Origin: Sciurus carolinensis
Taxonomy: Eukaryota > Chordata > Mammalia > Rodentia > Sciuridae
Assembly: GCF_902686445.1 (NCBI RefSeq)
Contig: NC_062223.1
Location: 60,475,998 to 60,539,997, forward strand
Length of the DNA stretch: 64,000 bases
Direction: 5' to 3'
In this document: positions 34,180 through 45,754 of the stretch, piece by piece
How positions within the stretch are numbered: position 1 is the stretch's first letter
Layout: each line of letters starts with the position of its first letter
Program-made: the position numbers and the translations under genes
Notes under the pieces: model-generated
Database searches by the model: none
Seen by the model: only the letters and a program-made list of their open reading frames with translations
What the model was told of the DNA's origin: nothing

Positions 34180-36215
34180 CTAATATATTGTTATGTGATG
34201 ATCTGCTTCATTCCTAGCTGTGCTAGGCTCTGTGAAGATAACTAAAATGTTTATAATTTAATCATTGACTTTTAGCAGGCAGTGTTTTTAGGTAATTCTT
34301 AATTTTAAAGGAGACGTAGCAAAAAGGCAGAAGCCATTTATTATCTCTCTCTCTCTCTCTCTAATATGAAATACTCCCTCAATTGAACAATTTTTCAATA
34401 TATATATATATGTGTGTGTGTGTGTGTATACATATGTATATATATATTGCCTGGAGATGAGAGAATCCCATTTCAAACTCTGTGTTTACATTTTTTAAAA
34501 AATTTCTTTTTAGTTGGCATCTATACCCCTAAACTGGCAAATCATTTTGTATAGAATCATAAAACCACTCTGGCAGATGTGTAGGAGTATGGATGTACCA
34601 TAAAACACCATCCAAGGCAAGTTGTATATCCACTTCATGTGGTGCATATACATTTAAGGTATAGGTATTTCATGACAAAAAATCTGAATTTTCTTTTGAA
34701 AGGCTTTGCATAGACATTAAGTTCTTCATATTCCCAGGTTTACTTAGGTCTCTGTGCCATAAGTATTCATGTATAACTTCTACTGGTATATTTTCAAAAA
34801 AAATAAATATATTTAGTAAATTACTCATTTCCCCTTTCCAAACTATACAGTTGCTATATAGTAGTTGCAATGAAATCCTAAGCAATTGTTATTAGTTGTT
34901 GTTCTAGTATTTGCTGTGGTCCCAGAGCAATAGCAAGTGCAAACTGAAAATCAACCCAAAGACTTTCCTAAGTGAATATTGCTGAAACTTAATTCTATTT
35001 CTCTCTGATCATTTTCTTTTTGTATTGATATTAGATTCAGTTCCCAATTTAGTTGACATTCAGTGATGGAGTTTGTAGACATCCCTAAATCTGAAAAAGG
35101 GGGTTGCGATGAACTCAGGGGCATTCTTTACTTTGCTACAAGTAATTCTGTGTGGCTTACTTCAATTTATTTACTTTTTTCTCCAGAATTACTGTAAAGG
35201 TTTTCTATTTCACTCATTATAGCACAGTGTTTTTCGCATTTGAATAGACTGCATCAACATGAATTCTTTATAAGGACCTTAAAAACAAACTTTGCCAAGT
35301 CCCAGAATACAGAAGTGAATTCACATCCCAGTACTCAGCTGCCTCATGAATAAAGGAGAGCTTGTGCCTGACACTTTGAAGCCGTAGCTGTTAAACCATA
35401 CAGAATATTTACCTCAATAAATCATTATAAGAAACTAAGGTACAATTATACCCACAGAGAAAAAGAATTCAAAACACTGATTTATGTGTTTCAGTGCCTG
35501 TTCCCTTTCTCACCATGTTTTGAATTTTATGCATGTTTGTCATCTTTGGCTTGCTCCTATGTATCTTTAAACTAATGGGTTCTACTTTTTTTTTAACATT
35601 CCTTATTAAGTTTGTTATTTTTCCTCTGATACACAGACATGATTTGCATAGTCTACTAAATTTTACATTTGGAAATTAACTGTATCTCATTTCTTAAGGC
35701 TGAAACAAAAAGTGGAAAAAATGACTATTTTAAATGAAACACTGACTTCTTTGCTTGATTTGTGGACATTTAAACTGAAATTCCATATTAAGGATTTTAT
35801 TTGGCATTTATTTTGGAATACTACTGGAAAAGAGTAAAGAACTAGGTTATAAATGGGAAATAGACCACTACCTTTAAGAATTAGTCTTTATTGAACTGTT
35901 TTGTTTATTTAAAGTGATAATAGTTTTGTGGAAAGATACATTTGCTTACCAATGTGTATTTTACCCTCCTAAAGTAAAGACAGCATCCAAAACAAACAAA
36001 CAAACAAATAAAACAAAACAAAACAAAAAACCCAGTAATACCAAGAAAGGAATAATAATGAATTTGACAAAGAGTCAATGAATAGGAGAATTTTTGCCTA
36101 GGATAGCTTATTCATCTAGATGTAGTAGAAAAAAATGATTTTCTAATGATATGCTATTAAAAGAGTATGTAAAGCACTTTATAACAGCTAAATAATATAT
36201 TAATAAAAATACAAA
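34180..36215. other. Unique sequence with simple repeats
   Basis: A CT repeat lies at 34344-34362, a TA/TG repeat at 34400-34449 and an (AAAC)n run at 35990-36030. No gene was recognised. Confidence 0.45.
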
Positions 36216-36219
36216 AGTT

Positions 36220-36315
36220 TGGGGCTGGGGTTGTGACTCAGTGGTAGAGTGCTCGCCTGGAGTGCATGAGGCACTGGGTTCAATCTTCAGCACCACATAA
36301 AAATAAAGTTATAAA
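36220..36315 (+). repeat. ID-type SINE
   Basis: GGGGCTGGGGTTGTGACTCAGTGGTAGAG...GGGTTCAATCTTCAGCACCACAT, with an AAATAAA tail. Confidence 0.93.
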
Positions 36316-36572
36316 AAATTACAAAAGTTTGACTTCATTGTCTTAAAACAATTTAATTTTTATGTTTAGAAAAAAGTCATACTACTACATACTATTCTTA
36401 AGCTTTATCTATAAAAAACAGGGTTTGAACTTTAATCAATGGACCGTATATAATCAGTTTGTGTCAAAGAATGTAGTTTTAAGCAATGTAATATTATCCA
36501 AACATTATCCCCTTTATCAATCCATGTGAAATTGTAAATGTTATTTGGATTAGAGACAGATTTTTTTCTCTT

Positions 36573-36665
36573 TCTTTCTTTCTTTCTTTTTTTTTTTTGT
36601 AGAGCTGAAGATGAAATCTATGGTCTTGTACATGCTAGGCAAACACTTTACCACTTAGTTCTAGA
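36573..36665 (-). repeat. ID-type SINE, degenerate, with (CTTT)n tail
   Basis: A CTTT run is followed by GAAATCTATGGTCTTGTACATGCTAGGCAAACACTTTACCAC. Confidence 0.75.
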
Positions 36666-37104
36666 ATCAGATTTTTAGTGAATTCTTTATTACCTAAACA
36701 TTAGTCTTCATAAGACTTCTCTTGCCTCACCTTTCTAAGGGTAGGACAAGGTCACTCATAGTTTAAAGGTTTTTGGTGATCCTGGGAACTTCCCTTTCCC
36801 TAATTCTCTAATATTGCAACCTCTTTATTTCCTTCCAATCACTAATCACAATCTATATCCATTTTATGAATTGTATACTTTTTAAATTGTATGTCTTCAC
36901 AACAATAGCTCCATGTGGAAAAAGCCTGGCTTATTTTGTTTAGTATTGTACTCCCATCGCCCTGACAAATATGCTTGGTGCACAGAATATATTTAATAAA
37001 TATTTATAAAATGAAGGAACGGAGGGGTCTAGTCCCTTGTTTTGAGTAAGCCAAAGAAAGAATCAACATAAAACAAGAGAGAATTCAAATAAAGAAAATA
37101 AAAT

Positions 37105-37308
37105 CTATTTTTGTTTTTGTTTACTTGGTGCTGGGGATTGAACCAAGCTCTACCACTGAGCCATATTCCTAGTTTCCCTTTTTCTTCCTTCCTTCCTTTC
37201 TTTTTTGATTTTGAGACAGGGTCTCACGAAGTTGCTGAGACTGACCTTGAACTTGCAATCCTCCTGCCTCAGCTTCCTGAGTTGTTGGGATTATAGGCAT
37301 CTGGCTGA
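37105..37308 (-). repeat. B1-dID SINE
   Basis: TTGGTGCTGGGGATTGAACC...CTACCACTGAGCCATATTCC, then TTTTGAGACAGGGTCTCACGAAG...AATCCTCCTGCCTCAGCTTCC...GGGATTATAGGCATC. Confidence 0.9.
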
Positions 37309-37459
37309 AAACATAGTTATTGAAGAGTAGAGAAACATTAAAAATTTGTCATATTTTTATAGAAAAAGTTAATTCATAATAAGAATATGGGCAGAGTAAG
37401 ATCAATGAACTAAAAAGGAAAAAAGAGGAATAAGAACTACAGTAAAAACATTCATCTAT

Positions 37460-37518
37460 TTATTCATTTGCAATATATATTTTACCAATTACCTACTGTG
37501 TGTAAGGCATTGAGAGTG

Positions 37519-37553
<35 letters not shown>

Positions 37554-37620
37554 CTTAATATGCTTCTGCTTTCAAGGAGCTTAAGTGTAGCAGAAAGATA
37601 AGTTGTATACTTTAGTAAAA
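37460..37620 (+). repeat. L2-like fragment with internal (GT)n
   Basis: TTACCTACTGTGTGTAAGGCATTGAG, then a (GT)n run (37520-37552), then TGCTTTCAAGGAGCTTAAG, match the ancient "ctactatgtgccaggca...ccctcaaggagctt" pattern. Confidence 0.55.
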
Positions 37621-37629
37621 AAAAATGAA

Positions 37630-38300
37630 AAACTGTAAGAAAATTATAAGCAAATTTGCATTAAATTTAAGCTAGTCACAAAGACTACATATTACCTGAT
37701 TCCATATATATCAGAGGTCTAGAATAGGCAAATCTACAGAGGTAGAAAGTGCATTGGTATTTGTCTAGGGCATGGGTTTGGGGCTGGACACCAGGGTGGC
37801 TACAAATGTATATATAAGGTTTCTTTTTGGGGTGATCAAACTTTCTAAAACTGATGATAGATGCATAACTCTTCAAATATACTATTTTTGAACTTCATTG
37901 AACACTTTAAATGAGTGAATGGCATATTTTATAAATTATATTTTAATTAAACTGCTATATAAAAAATTTACAAATATTCTGGAAAGATAAGAGTAGAAGG
38001 GGTAATAAAAGAAGAATTGGAGATTTTAAGAATAGGAAGAGAGGATAAAGAAACTGTGGCTGTCAGATATCAGATAAGTTGGTTAACATAGAGTGTTTAA
38101 GAAGGATTTTCCGTTTTAAATTTTGAGGATAGGAAATTTCTGGGAATGAGAGAAATGTTGTTAGGACTGGCATCAAGAGGACATGAAGTATTTAAAGAAA
38201 TATTGAAAAATCTGTGACTGGGCATGATAGAGTGAACCTGTCTTCTGTGTGGGAAAGAACATGGGAATGAGGGTTAAAAACTAGAGAGTAAATAGATGAA
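37630..38300. other. Mostly unique sequence
   Basis: A GA-rich stretch around 38100-38230 may be a further L2 piece, but this is not certain. Confidence 0.35.
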
Positions 38301-38304
38301 AACA

Positions 38305-38512
38305 AGCCGGGCTCAGCTGTAATCCCAGTGAGGCGAGGGCAGAGAGACTGAGGGAGGAAGATCTTGAGTTCAAAGCCAGCCTCAGCAATTTAGAGAGGCA
38401 CTTAAAAAAAACTCAGCAAGACCCTGTCTCTAAATAAAATATAAAAAGGGCTGGGGATGTGACTCAGTGGTTAAGCACCCCTGGGTTCAATCCCCAGTAC
38501 CCACCCTCCAAA
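38305..38512 (+). repeat. B1-dID SINE
   Basis: GCTGTAATCCCAGTGAGGCG...TGAGTTCAAAGCCAGCCTCAGC...CTGTCTCTAAATAAAAT...GGGCTGGGGATGTGACTCAGTGG...TTCAATCCCCAGTACC. Confidence 0.92.
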
Positions 38513-38519
38513 AATGAAA

Positions 38520-39830
38520 ACATATGGATGTGTCTCAAGTACAGATGTTTGAGGGGGAGTAGCAGATAAATTTGATTTAACTAATTGAGAAGAATAGGAC
38601 CTATGTGGAAAACAGTGATATTGAGGACCTTTTCTTTTGTCTTTACTTGTTAAGACACTCAGTCATTTTTCTGGTCCCTTTTCTTCCTTCAGTGATCCCA
38701 CCCTATTAGCCACCTGGGACTTTCATTTATATTAGTCATTCTAAGATCTGATCAATTCATTTACTCTGAGAGGTTGGGGGTGTCAGGCTATTTCTCTCTT
38801 CAATATCTTTCATTTTTTAAAGAGAAGGAGAAGGCAGTGTTTAACATAATGATGTCAATGATGGAATTTAGACATTTGATTGGATAGCTTAACTTTTTTC
38901 TCTAAGAGATAAAAGGGAATATTGTTATCATACCATATAGGCAAATTCTAACAAGAGTATGAGCAGAGGGATGGAAGACAGATGATCTTTAGTTTCTTTC
39001 AATTTGCTTCATGTCAAATAGATTTTATTATTATTATTTTTTTTGCTGTTAAATAATGTGTTAAAAAGTTGCCAAGAAAATATTTAAATATACTTGCTGG
39101 AAAATTCTTTAAATTTTCCTTATCTTAAAAAAATTCTTTATAATTTTGTACCCTGATTTATACAGAAGAGATGATTACTGAACTCTGTTTTTAAAGTTCA
39201 CCTTTAAGTTGGGTAGGATCTAGTCTAGATATGTTAACTTATGAAACTCCAAATTTGTGTATGTTGTAGGAAACTCTTGAGGTAAATGTAATGCTCTACC
39301 CCTTTTTAACTTATTAGCTGTGTATAACTAGGGGACTTTACTAAGCTTTACTCATTCAATAAGTATTATTGAATACCTGCTCTGTGCTAAGTCCTGTATC
39401 ATAAGCCTGTTTTCTCAAGTTAACATGAGTATAATACTTTCTTTGCAGAGTTGTTCTGGTATATGTAAAATGTCTATCATAATACCTTTACAAAAATGTT
39501 CAATAAATGGTTAATAATTATTTTAAAAGGCTGCTATTGTTTGTTTAGCTTGTTGTTACTCTCTTGCCCTTTTGGATGTTTACATTTTTTGCATCGTAAT
39601 TAAAAACAGAAACATAAGTGGGAAAGTAGAGATTATGTATTATTTATTATAGTGCTTTTCATGTAGTATATTTCCAAAAAAAGAAAAAAATTTAAATTAT
39701 CTTCAGGTAGTGAAATGTAGGAGATAATTTTAACTGAATTGAACACAATGTTTAGTTTGGGGCTTTCTGGTTTCTCAAATACATGAAAATCATAGTACTT
39801 TTTTTTCTTTGTTTTAAAATTCTTTTTAAA
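38520..39830. other. AT-rich sequence with an L2/MIR-like remnant
   Basis: ATTCAATAAGTATTATTGAATACCTGCTCTGTGCTAAG (39353-39390) resembles an old L2/MIR 3' end. Nothing else was recognised. Confidence 0.4.
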
Positions 39831-39835
39831 AAATT

Positions 39836-39925
39836 TTATTTTTTGCAATTCTGTGGATCAAACCCAGGGCTCTGTGTGTTCAAGAAAGTGCTCTAGCACT
39901 GAATTATGTCCCTACCCCCTATTTT
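39836..39925 (-). repeat. ID-type SINE
   Basis: GGATCAAACCCAGGGCTCTGTGTG...AAGTGCTCTAGCACTGAATTATGTCCC. Confidence 0.82.
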
Positions 39926-40211
39926 GTTATTGTTGTTGTTTTGGTATAGTATTGCTATCTTATAAAAAGGAAGCAAGCATTCCTATTTCTCACATGATAC
40001 AAACTTTTCTCTAGCATTCAACTCAGAGGAATTTATGCATTGATTTCTATGTAACTGATTCTGAGTATAATTAATGGTGCCTCCTTTAGCAAATTAGATT
40101 TGTTGATTTGACAGGAACTGTTCATGGGTGAGAGATTAAGATGGAAGTTGTATTATTGGTAAGAGAAGGCAGTACACTTCACTGAGCTTCATTCATTCAT
40201 TCAAAAAATAT

Positions 40212-40412
40212 TTATTGCACGGTGGCGCCTGCCTGTAATCCCAGCAGCTCAGGAGGCTCAGGCAGGAGGATCGCAAGTTCAAAGCCAGTCTCAGCAACTC
40301 AGTGGGGCCCTACCCTGAGTAACTTAGCGAGACTCTGTCTCAAATAAAAATAAAAATGCCCGGGGATGTGGCTCAGTGGTTAAGTACCTCTTGATTTAAT
40401 TCTAGTACCAAA
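40212..40412 (+). repeat. B1-dID SINE
   Basis: ACGGTGGCGCCTGCCTGTAATCC...GGAGGCTCAGGCAGGAGGATCGC...GACTCTGTCTCAAATAAAAAT...CCGGGGATGTGGCTCAGTGG. Confidence 0.93.
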
Positions 40413-40414
40413 AA

Positions 40415-42880
40415 AGTTATTGGGTACTTGATGGAAAGAGAAAAATAGAAAAATTACAGGTGTATGAATTTTATTTGCTAGGTATAGTACAAAGTAATAC
40501 TCCTGAGAAAATGGAAATTTTTCAATGTTGGAGCTCACAAGTAATGCTCCTTGGCAAAAATTCAAAACATAAACTGTCAGGTTTAAGCATATTAAACCTT
40601 AAGGTAAAAGGCAAAAGATAATAAGCACAGATAAGTTTTTTAAAAGTTGATTTGTTTTTTATGGGGAAGAGGAGTAAACTAGCCAAAGATATATTCTTGG
40701 TCTCATAGCATTCAAGACAGTGTCTTTCTTCCATCTACTTTTCAGTTTACACTTCCATTTTATATTATTATGAAATACTTTGAAAAACTCAAAAGTGAAA
40801 ACTCTTTGTATTTTAAAGAGGTCTTTGTAATTAAGAATTCTTTTTGGACTAGAATTGGGCACAACTGTCTCTATCTTGAATAGTCTTTTTCATAAAAATT
40901 TTCACCAGCCATTTTTTAATCAAACAAAAATTTTAAAAAATATTCCTAGCAGTGGTGAAACATTATGAATTCATAAAAATGTTTTCATTATCATGTATAA
41001 TCTTATATTAACCAGTTTACAAGTGTAATTTGATCATTTAACATTAGTATTTGAAATATTTTGGGATACTTATGGTTAGTAATCCATATTTGAACTATGT
41101 TTTCTGTATAGTATATCAAACTGATCAGTTTGATCATGTAATAAAACACATGCTGTGTACATGCCATGTAACTTATTAGAGTGTAAATATATGATATATT
41201 TTAAATGCTACAATAAATGAAAAATTCATACCATGTTGTACTGATAATAATTATTTTATTTATTTATTATTTAGTTAAATATTTGCTAAATGTTCAAGGA
41301 AAACCTATTTCTTAAAGATATGTAAAGGGAAAGTCACACATACATACATGTTTATGGCATAGGTAGTTTCTTTGGCATGGACTATTTCAGATGAGATGTA
41401 AAATACAATATTCAGGGTTTTTCTTTGCTTGTTCATAAAATATTACACTACAACACAGGCTTTCTGAAGGTGTCTGGGACATCAAACACCTTCAGAAGAT
41501 TGGGGACTCAGGAAAACAAGAAGGTTGGCCAGTGAGCATGGAGTGGAGAGTTTTCCATTCTCCATGTCCAGAGGGAATGAAGGAGGACTGAAGAGAAAAA
41601 AAAGTGACTGAATTTTAGAGCTAGCTAGTGTCCTTGGACTGCTAGGAGGCCTGGAACAGGAGCATTCTGATGTATGTGGAAGAGTCTTTCAGTGGTCTGA
41701 CTCAGGAAATCATATACAGTAGAATAAATTTAATAATTTGCATAATTACCATGCTTTCCTCATGTTGTATCTTTGTTACTTGCTATTTGGAACATGGATA
41801 CATGCTTTTTTTCATGGATACATGCTTTTTTTCATGGTTTCAGGGTTAAAGAGCAATTCAGAGAAACTACCTCTTTTTAAAAAGACCTGTATAGCATTTT
41901 AAAAATACATGGAAAGTTTTCTTTTGAATGCAAAGTCATAGATGACAACAATTTGGTGGTTTGTTTTAAATATGAATAGTAGTTAAAAAAATTTCATGAA
42001 CATTGGCTTACATAATAGTGATAAAAATACAATTAGATAATCTGTTAATCTTAACTTTTATTAGTTTATAAATCATCATCTGTGAATTTTCCCAAATTAC
42101 TATTTCCTTCAAGTTTCAAAAACATTTTAAAACAATTAAATAAAATCCTTTAAACATTTAGGTTTAGATAAATTCCAAGAACCAGATAATGAAATGTCTT
42201 GTTCTTGGAGACTTTTAATTCATATTTTTTTCCAAGTGTGAGCTTTTGATCTTTAACTGCATGCTCATGATATTGAAAGTTAACATGTCACTTTGTTTTG
42301 CTGAACCAGATTGCTAAGACTTTCAAAGACTATAAGATCCTTGATAAAATTAGAATAAATGCCAATAATTGGAAAAAGATGTATGTGGCATTTGGAAGAT
42401 TTATTCTCTGTTTAGAATTTATAAACTGGGAGGCAAGAATACAGTATGATGTAAAGTACACTAGCATTGAATTGATAAGAGACCTAGGCTTTAGTCCTTG
42501 GTCTATTTTGGGGAAGTAACTTAACTTGGTCTCAGTTTTAGTTGGTTAGTTTTTCAAGAATACTGATTTTATGAAAGTAAAATTCAACCGTAAAGCCTAC
42601 AGTTTAAAAAGTAATTAGTTATAAGTGACTGATAGTTTATAAAGTTAAAAAACTCAAAGATAGAATGAATTGGACATTAATTTCCTATATTCATATATGA
42701 ATACACAACCAGTGAAACTCCACCTTAGGTACTACCATAAAAATGGGATCCTAATTAGAATAAGTTATAGTCCATGTATGTATAATATGTCAAAATACAC
42801 TCTACTGTCATGTATACCTAAAAAGAACAGATAAAAATAATTTATCAAATAATGAAGGTATATTTCAAGGAAAACAAAAC
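40415..42880. other. Unique AT-rich sequence
   Basis: No exon or repeat family was recognised. It holds a perfect hairpin at 41462-41497 and a short direct duplication near 41793-41838. Confidence 0.45.
41462..41497. other. Perfect 12-bp inverted repeat (hairpin)
   Basis: The arms TTCTGAAGGTGT (41462-41473) and ACACCTTCAGAA (41486-41497) are exact complements around a 12-nt loop. A second, weaker pair (CATGGAG at 41537 and CTCCATG at 41560) follows. Confidence 0.85.
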
Positions 42881-42883
42881 AAC

Positions 42884-43205
42884 TATGTCTGTGCTATCTG
42901 GTATGGTTGCTACTAGCACCGTGTGGTTATTTAAATTCAGATTTAAACCACGTGTGGTGGCACCTTTCCTATTGTCCCAGCTATTCTGGACACTGAGGTA
43001 GGAGAATCACTTGAACCCATGAGTTTGAAACCAGTCTGGGCAACACAGCAAGACCCAGTCTCAAAAAAAAGTAAAATAAAATAGGATTTAAAGTACCAAA
43101 ATTAAATATATTTTTAAAGTCACAGTCACATTTCAGTAGTCACATGTGCCTAATAGAAATATAACATTTCCATCATGGTAGAAAATTCTGTTGTATGGCA
43201 CTGAC
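42884..43205 (+). repeat. Palindromic DNA transposon relic interrupted by a B1
   Basis: The left end is CTGTGCTATCTGGTATGGTTGCTACTAG. The right part is TCACATTTCAGTAGTCACATGTGCC...AACATTTCCATCATGGTAGAAAATTCTGTTG. It is the same family as 22275-22605. Confidence 0.45.
42948..43085 (+). repeat. B1-type (7SL-derived) monomeric SINE
   Basis: CACGTGTGGTGGCACC, GTCCCAGCTATTCTGG, GAGAATCACTTGAACCCATGAG and AGCAAGACCCAGTCTCAAAAA are present. There is no ID half. GATTTAAA-type repeats on both sides may be the target duplication. Confidence 0.85.
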
Positions 43206-43209
43206 CTGG

Positions 43210-43655
43210 GTGCTTAGTCAAACAGTCTCAATTTCTGTCGTGAGGTATAACAGTAATTCAAATTTCCCATTATCTTTCAGCTTACAATAGGCATGTAGAT
43301 TGATGTCTTCTTTGGTCAAATGGATTAATTCTGACTTGGAATTAATGCTGCAAGTCCAGATAAATCCAAGTATTTATTAGTTTTGGGGAAATACCTTGCA
43401 TTTCCTTAGGTTATAGTGAAGTTTGTGGGACTAAAAAGTTCAGGTCAAACTGATCTTCCTTTAGGAAATGTATATGTGTGGGTGTGTATCTTATTATTAT
43501 ATTTTATATTATTTTTTATATATGTATACTTCTACCTTGTTCTAAAAATGACTTAAGATATCTTTTGCTTGACAGAATTTTCTGTTTTTTTCCCCAAAGT
43601 GACTCACTCACGTTTATTTGTACATTTTTTGAACACTGATGTTCAGGAAAATGTT
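43210..43655. other. Unique AT-rich sequence
   Basis: Nothing was recognised. Confidence 0.4.
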
Positions 43656-43659
43656 CAAG

Positions 43660-43960
43660 TCTTTGAAAAATAATTCCTGACATTAAAGAATTCATAATAG
43701 AAGTGAGAAAAAAGATATTTTTATATCAAAAGTTTAAAAAGACAATATGGGATAAATGTGTAATAAATAGTATAGCCGCATATGTATTATAGAAGTTGAG
43801 CAGGAGAGATCTGTGAATATGAGTGGTTGAAGAAGTTAAGGAGGAAAGGTCTTGAACTGAATTCAGTTAGGAATTCATGTTAGGAAGAAATTTCTAGCAG
43901 GGCAATTCTATGAACCAAAGATCATATGTGGAAATTAATAAGGGTAAACTAGGCTTCTGA
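43660..43960 (+). repeat. L2-like fragment
   Basis: GGAGAGATCTGTGAATATGAG, GAAGTTAAGGAGGAAAGGTCTTGAACTGAATTCAG and AGCAGGGCAATTCTATGAACC fit the upstream part of the L2 3' region. Confidence 0.45.
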
Positions 43961-44559
43961 AATAGACACATCCTGTCTCTCTCACACATACATACCTCTC
44001 AAGTCTAGAGCAAAGAATTCTAGTCCCGTTGCCTGCTTTTCTCTCTACCATCTTTGACTTTTCTTTCTTCCTTACTCCCCTTACCTAATTAATTATTTCA
44101 TTGTATAGATTCTTTCTTTCCAGGGTGTCATGAATCATTTTGGCAATTTCCAAAAATGACTGATATCTCAGACACAGTTTGACTTTATTTCTCATGTAAC
44201 AGTCCAACATGGATGGTCCTATTTGTGGATGGCTTTCTTTTACATAGTGATTTGGAAATCCAGATTCTTCTGTGGGTCCATCAACCCCTAGATAAGGCAG
44301 AAAATAACAGTGTAGAGTGTACCTGATAATTGAAGGTTTGTCCCTAGAATGGCATTTATCACTTCTGTTATATTCCTTTGACTAGGAATAACATGGACAT
44401 ACCTAACAGCAAAGGGGGCTGTGTGCTCAGGAAGGAGAATATATGGATGTTTGGTAATCATCTAGTTTTCTCTTCCACACGCAGCCAATAAAGCTAACTT
44501 GGTTCATGTCGGGGATTAGTGTAGGAAAACGATAAGAAATAAGACTAGAAATTTAGCAT

Positions 44560-44800
44560 GGGATCAGATCATGGCAGACGTTGGCAGTCTGGGTTGTTAA
44601 CTTTGTTTTGTAATTGTTTGGAAATTATTAAAATCTTTTGTACAGGGGACAAGTATGTCAAGAATGGCATCTTATAAACATTAATCCAGTGTGTGGAATG
44701 AATTGGAAGAGAAAAAGATTACTACAGTAATCAAGTTTGGGTTGATAGGGCAGTAGGAATGGGAATGGAGACATTGGTTTATAACCCAGTAGAAAGCATA
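44560..44800 (+). repeat. L2-like fragment
   Basis: GATCAGATCATGGCAGACG, ATCCAGTGTGTGGAATGAATTGGAAGAG, ACTACAGTAATCAAGTTTGGG and GGGAATGGAGACATTGG follow the L2 order. Confidence 0.55.
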
Positions 44801-44984
44801 ACATAGAATTGATTAGTTTGGAAGAGGAAGGAATTGAAGTGATGGGAGGAAGAGTAGAATCTTCCTTTCTGCTCTAAACATTCAAAGAATATTCAAATGA
44901 GATATATACATGTGGTATATGTTAGACACCTACTATTCCTTACTTACCTTAAAGATTTAGTTTTCAATCTTTTATTATACTATT

Positions 44985-45155
44985 TAAAGATTTCCTAAGG
45001 CACATGTTGTAAAGGAAGATTTATGAGCCTTCTTTCCAGAGATTCTGATTTAGAGGTCTGGGTTGGTGCCCAAGAATGTGTCTTTTTATAAGCATGCTAA
45101 ATGATTATGATGTAGGTGGTCTGTAAACTTTACTTTGAAAAACACTACCGTAAAT
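44985..45155 (+). repeat. MER20-like DNA transposon
   Basis: AGAGATTCTGATTTAGAGGTCTGGG, GATTATGATGTAGGTGGTCTG and TTACTTTGAAAAACACT resemble the MER20 3' half. Confidence 0.5.
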
Positions 45156-45159
45156 ATAC

Positions 45160-45655
45160 CTACTCATAAAAAGATGATACTTGTTTTTAGTAAGTGACTG
45201 GAAATTACCTATATCTATAGTCTGATATAAGATATCTGAGTTTTGTCTTCAGGTCTGAGTAAAATGATCAGAATGATTTTTGACGGTGTGTTCTTCCCAT
45301 TGTTCCAACATTGCTAGGATATTTAGCTTTATTTTCTCTCTGTTCATTGCCCTGAAGTGTTAGTATCAAGAATCATATATTTACCATCATGTCCTAAATT
45401 AGTACAATAGATTCCCCATCCAGGGACAAAAAAATAAAATATCTTTTCTTTCTAGTTTCAGAATTGCACTTTTTGGTTAGCGGCATTGATATTAACATGG
45501 TGTCTGCTTTTTGTGGAATTTAATATACATACTCCTCTGAATATATCAATTATGAGTGCTGATTCTTCTTTTTCCCATCATATGTTATTTTCTTCTTTAT
45601 TCTTCAAATGCAGTGTATTGTATAGAAAAATCCATAAAAATATTTATCCAACTTT
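45160..45655. other. Unique AT-rich sequence
   Basis: Nothing was recognised. Confidence 0.4.
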
Positions 45656-45657
45656 TT

Positions 45658-45740
45658 TTTTTCAGTACTGAGGATAGAACTCAGGTCCTTGTTCATACTA
45701 TAGAAATGTTCTACCACTAAGCTACATCCCCAGCCTCTGT
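45658..45740 (-). repeat. ID-type SINE
   Basis: TTTCAGTACTGAGGATAGAACTCAGG...TTCTACCACTAAGCTACATCCCCAGCC. Confidence 0.88.
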
Positions 45741-45754
45741 ATCCAACATTGTTT

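Noticed and set aside
33731..34476. Tyr/Ile/Thr-His repeat proteins from alternating TA/TG tracts
   Set aside because: They are translations of microsatellites.
35225..35330. Possible further MER20-like element (CAGTGTTTTTCGCATTTGAATAG...)
   Set aside because: The beginning resembles hAT-type ends, but the rest could not be followed with confidence.
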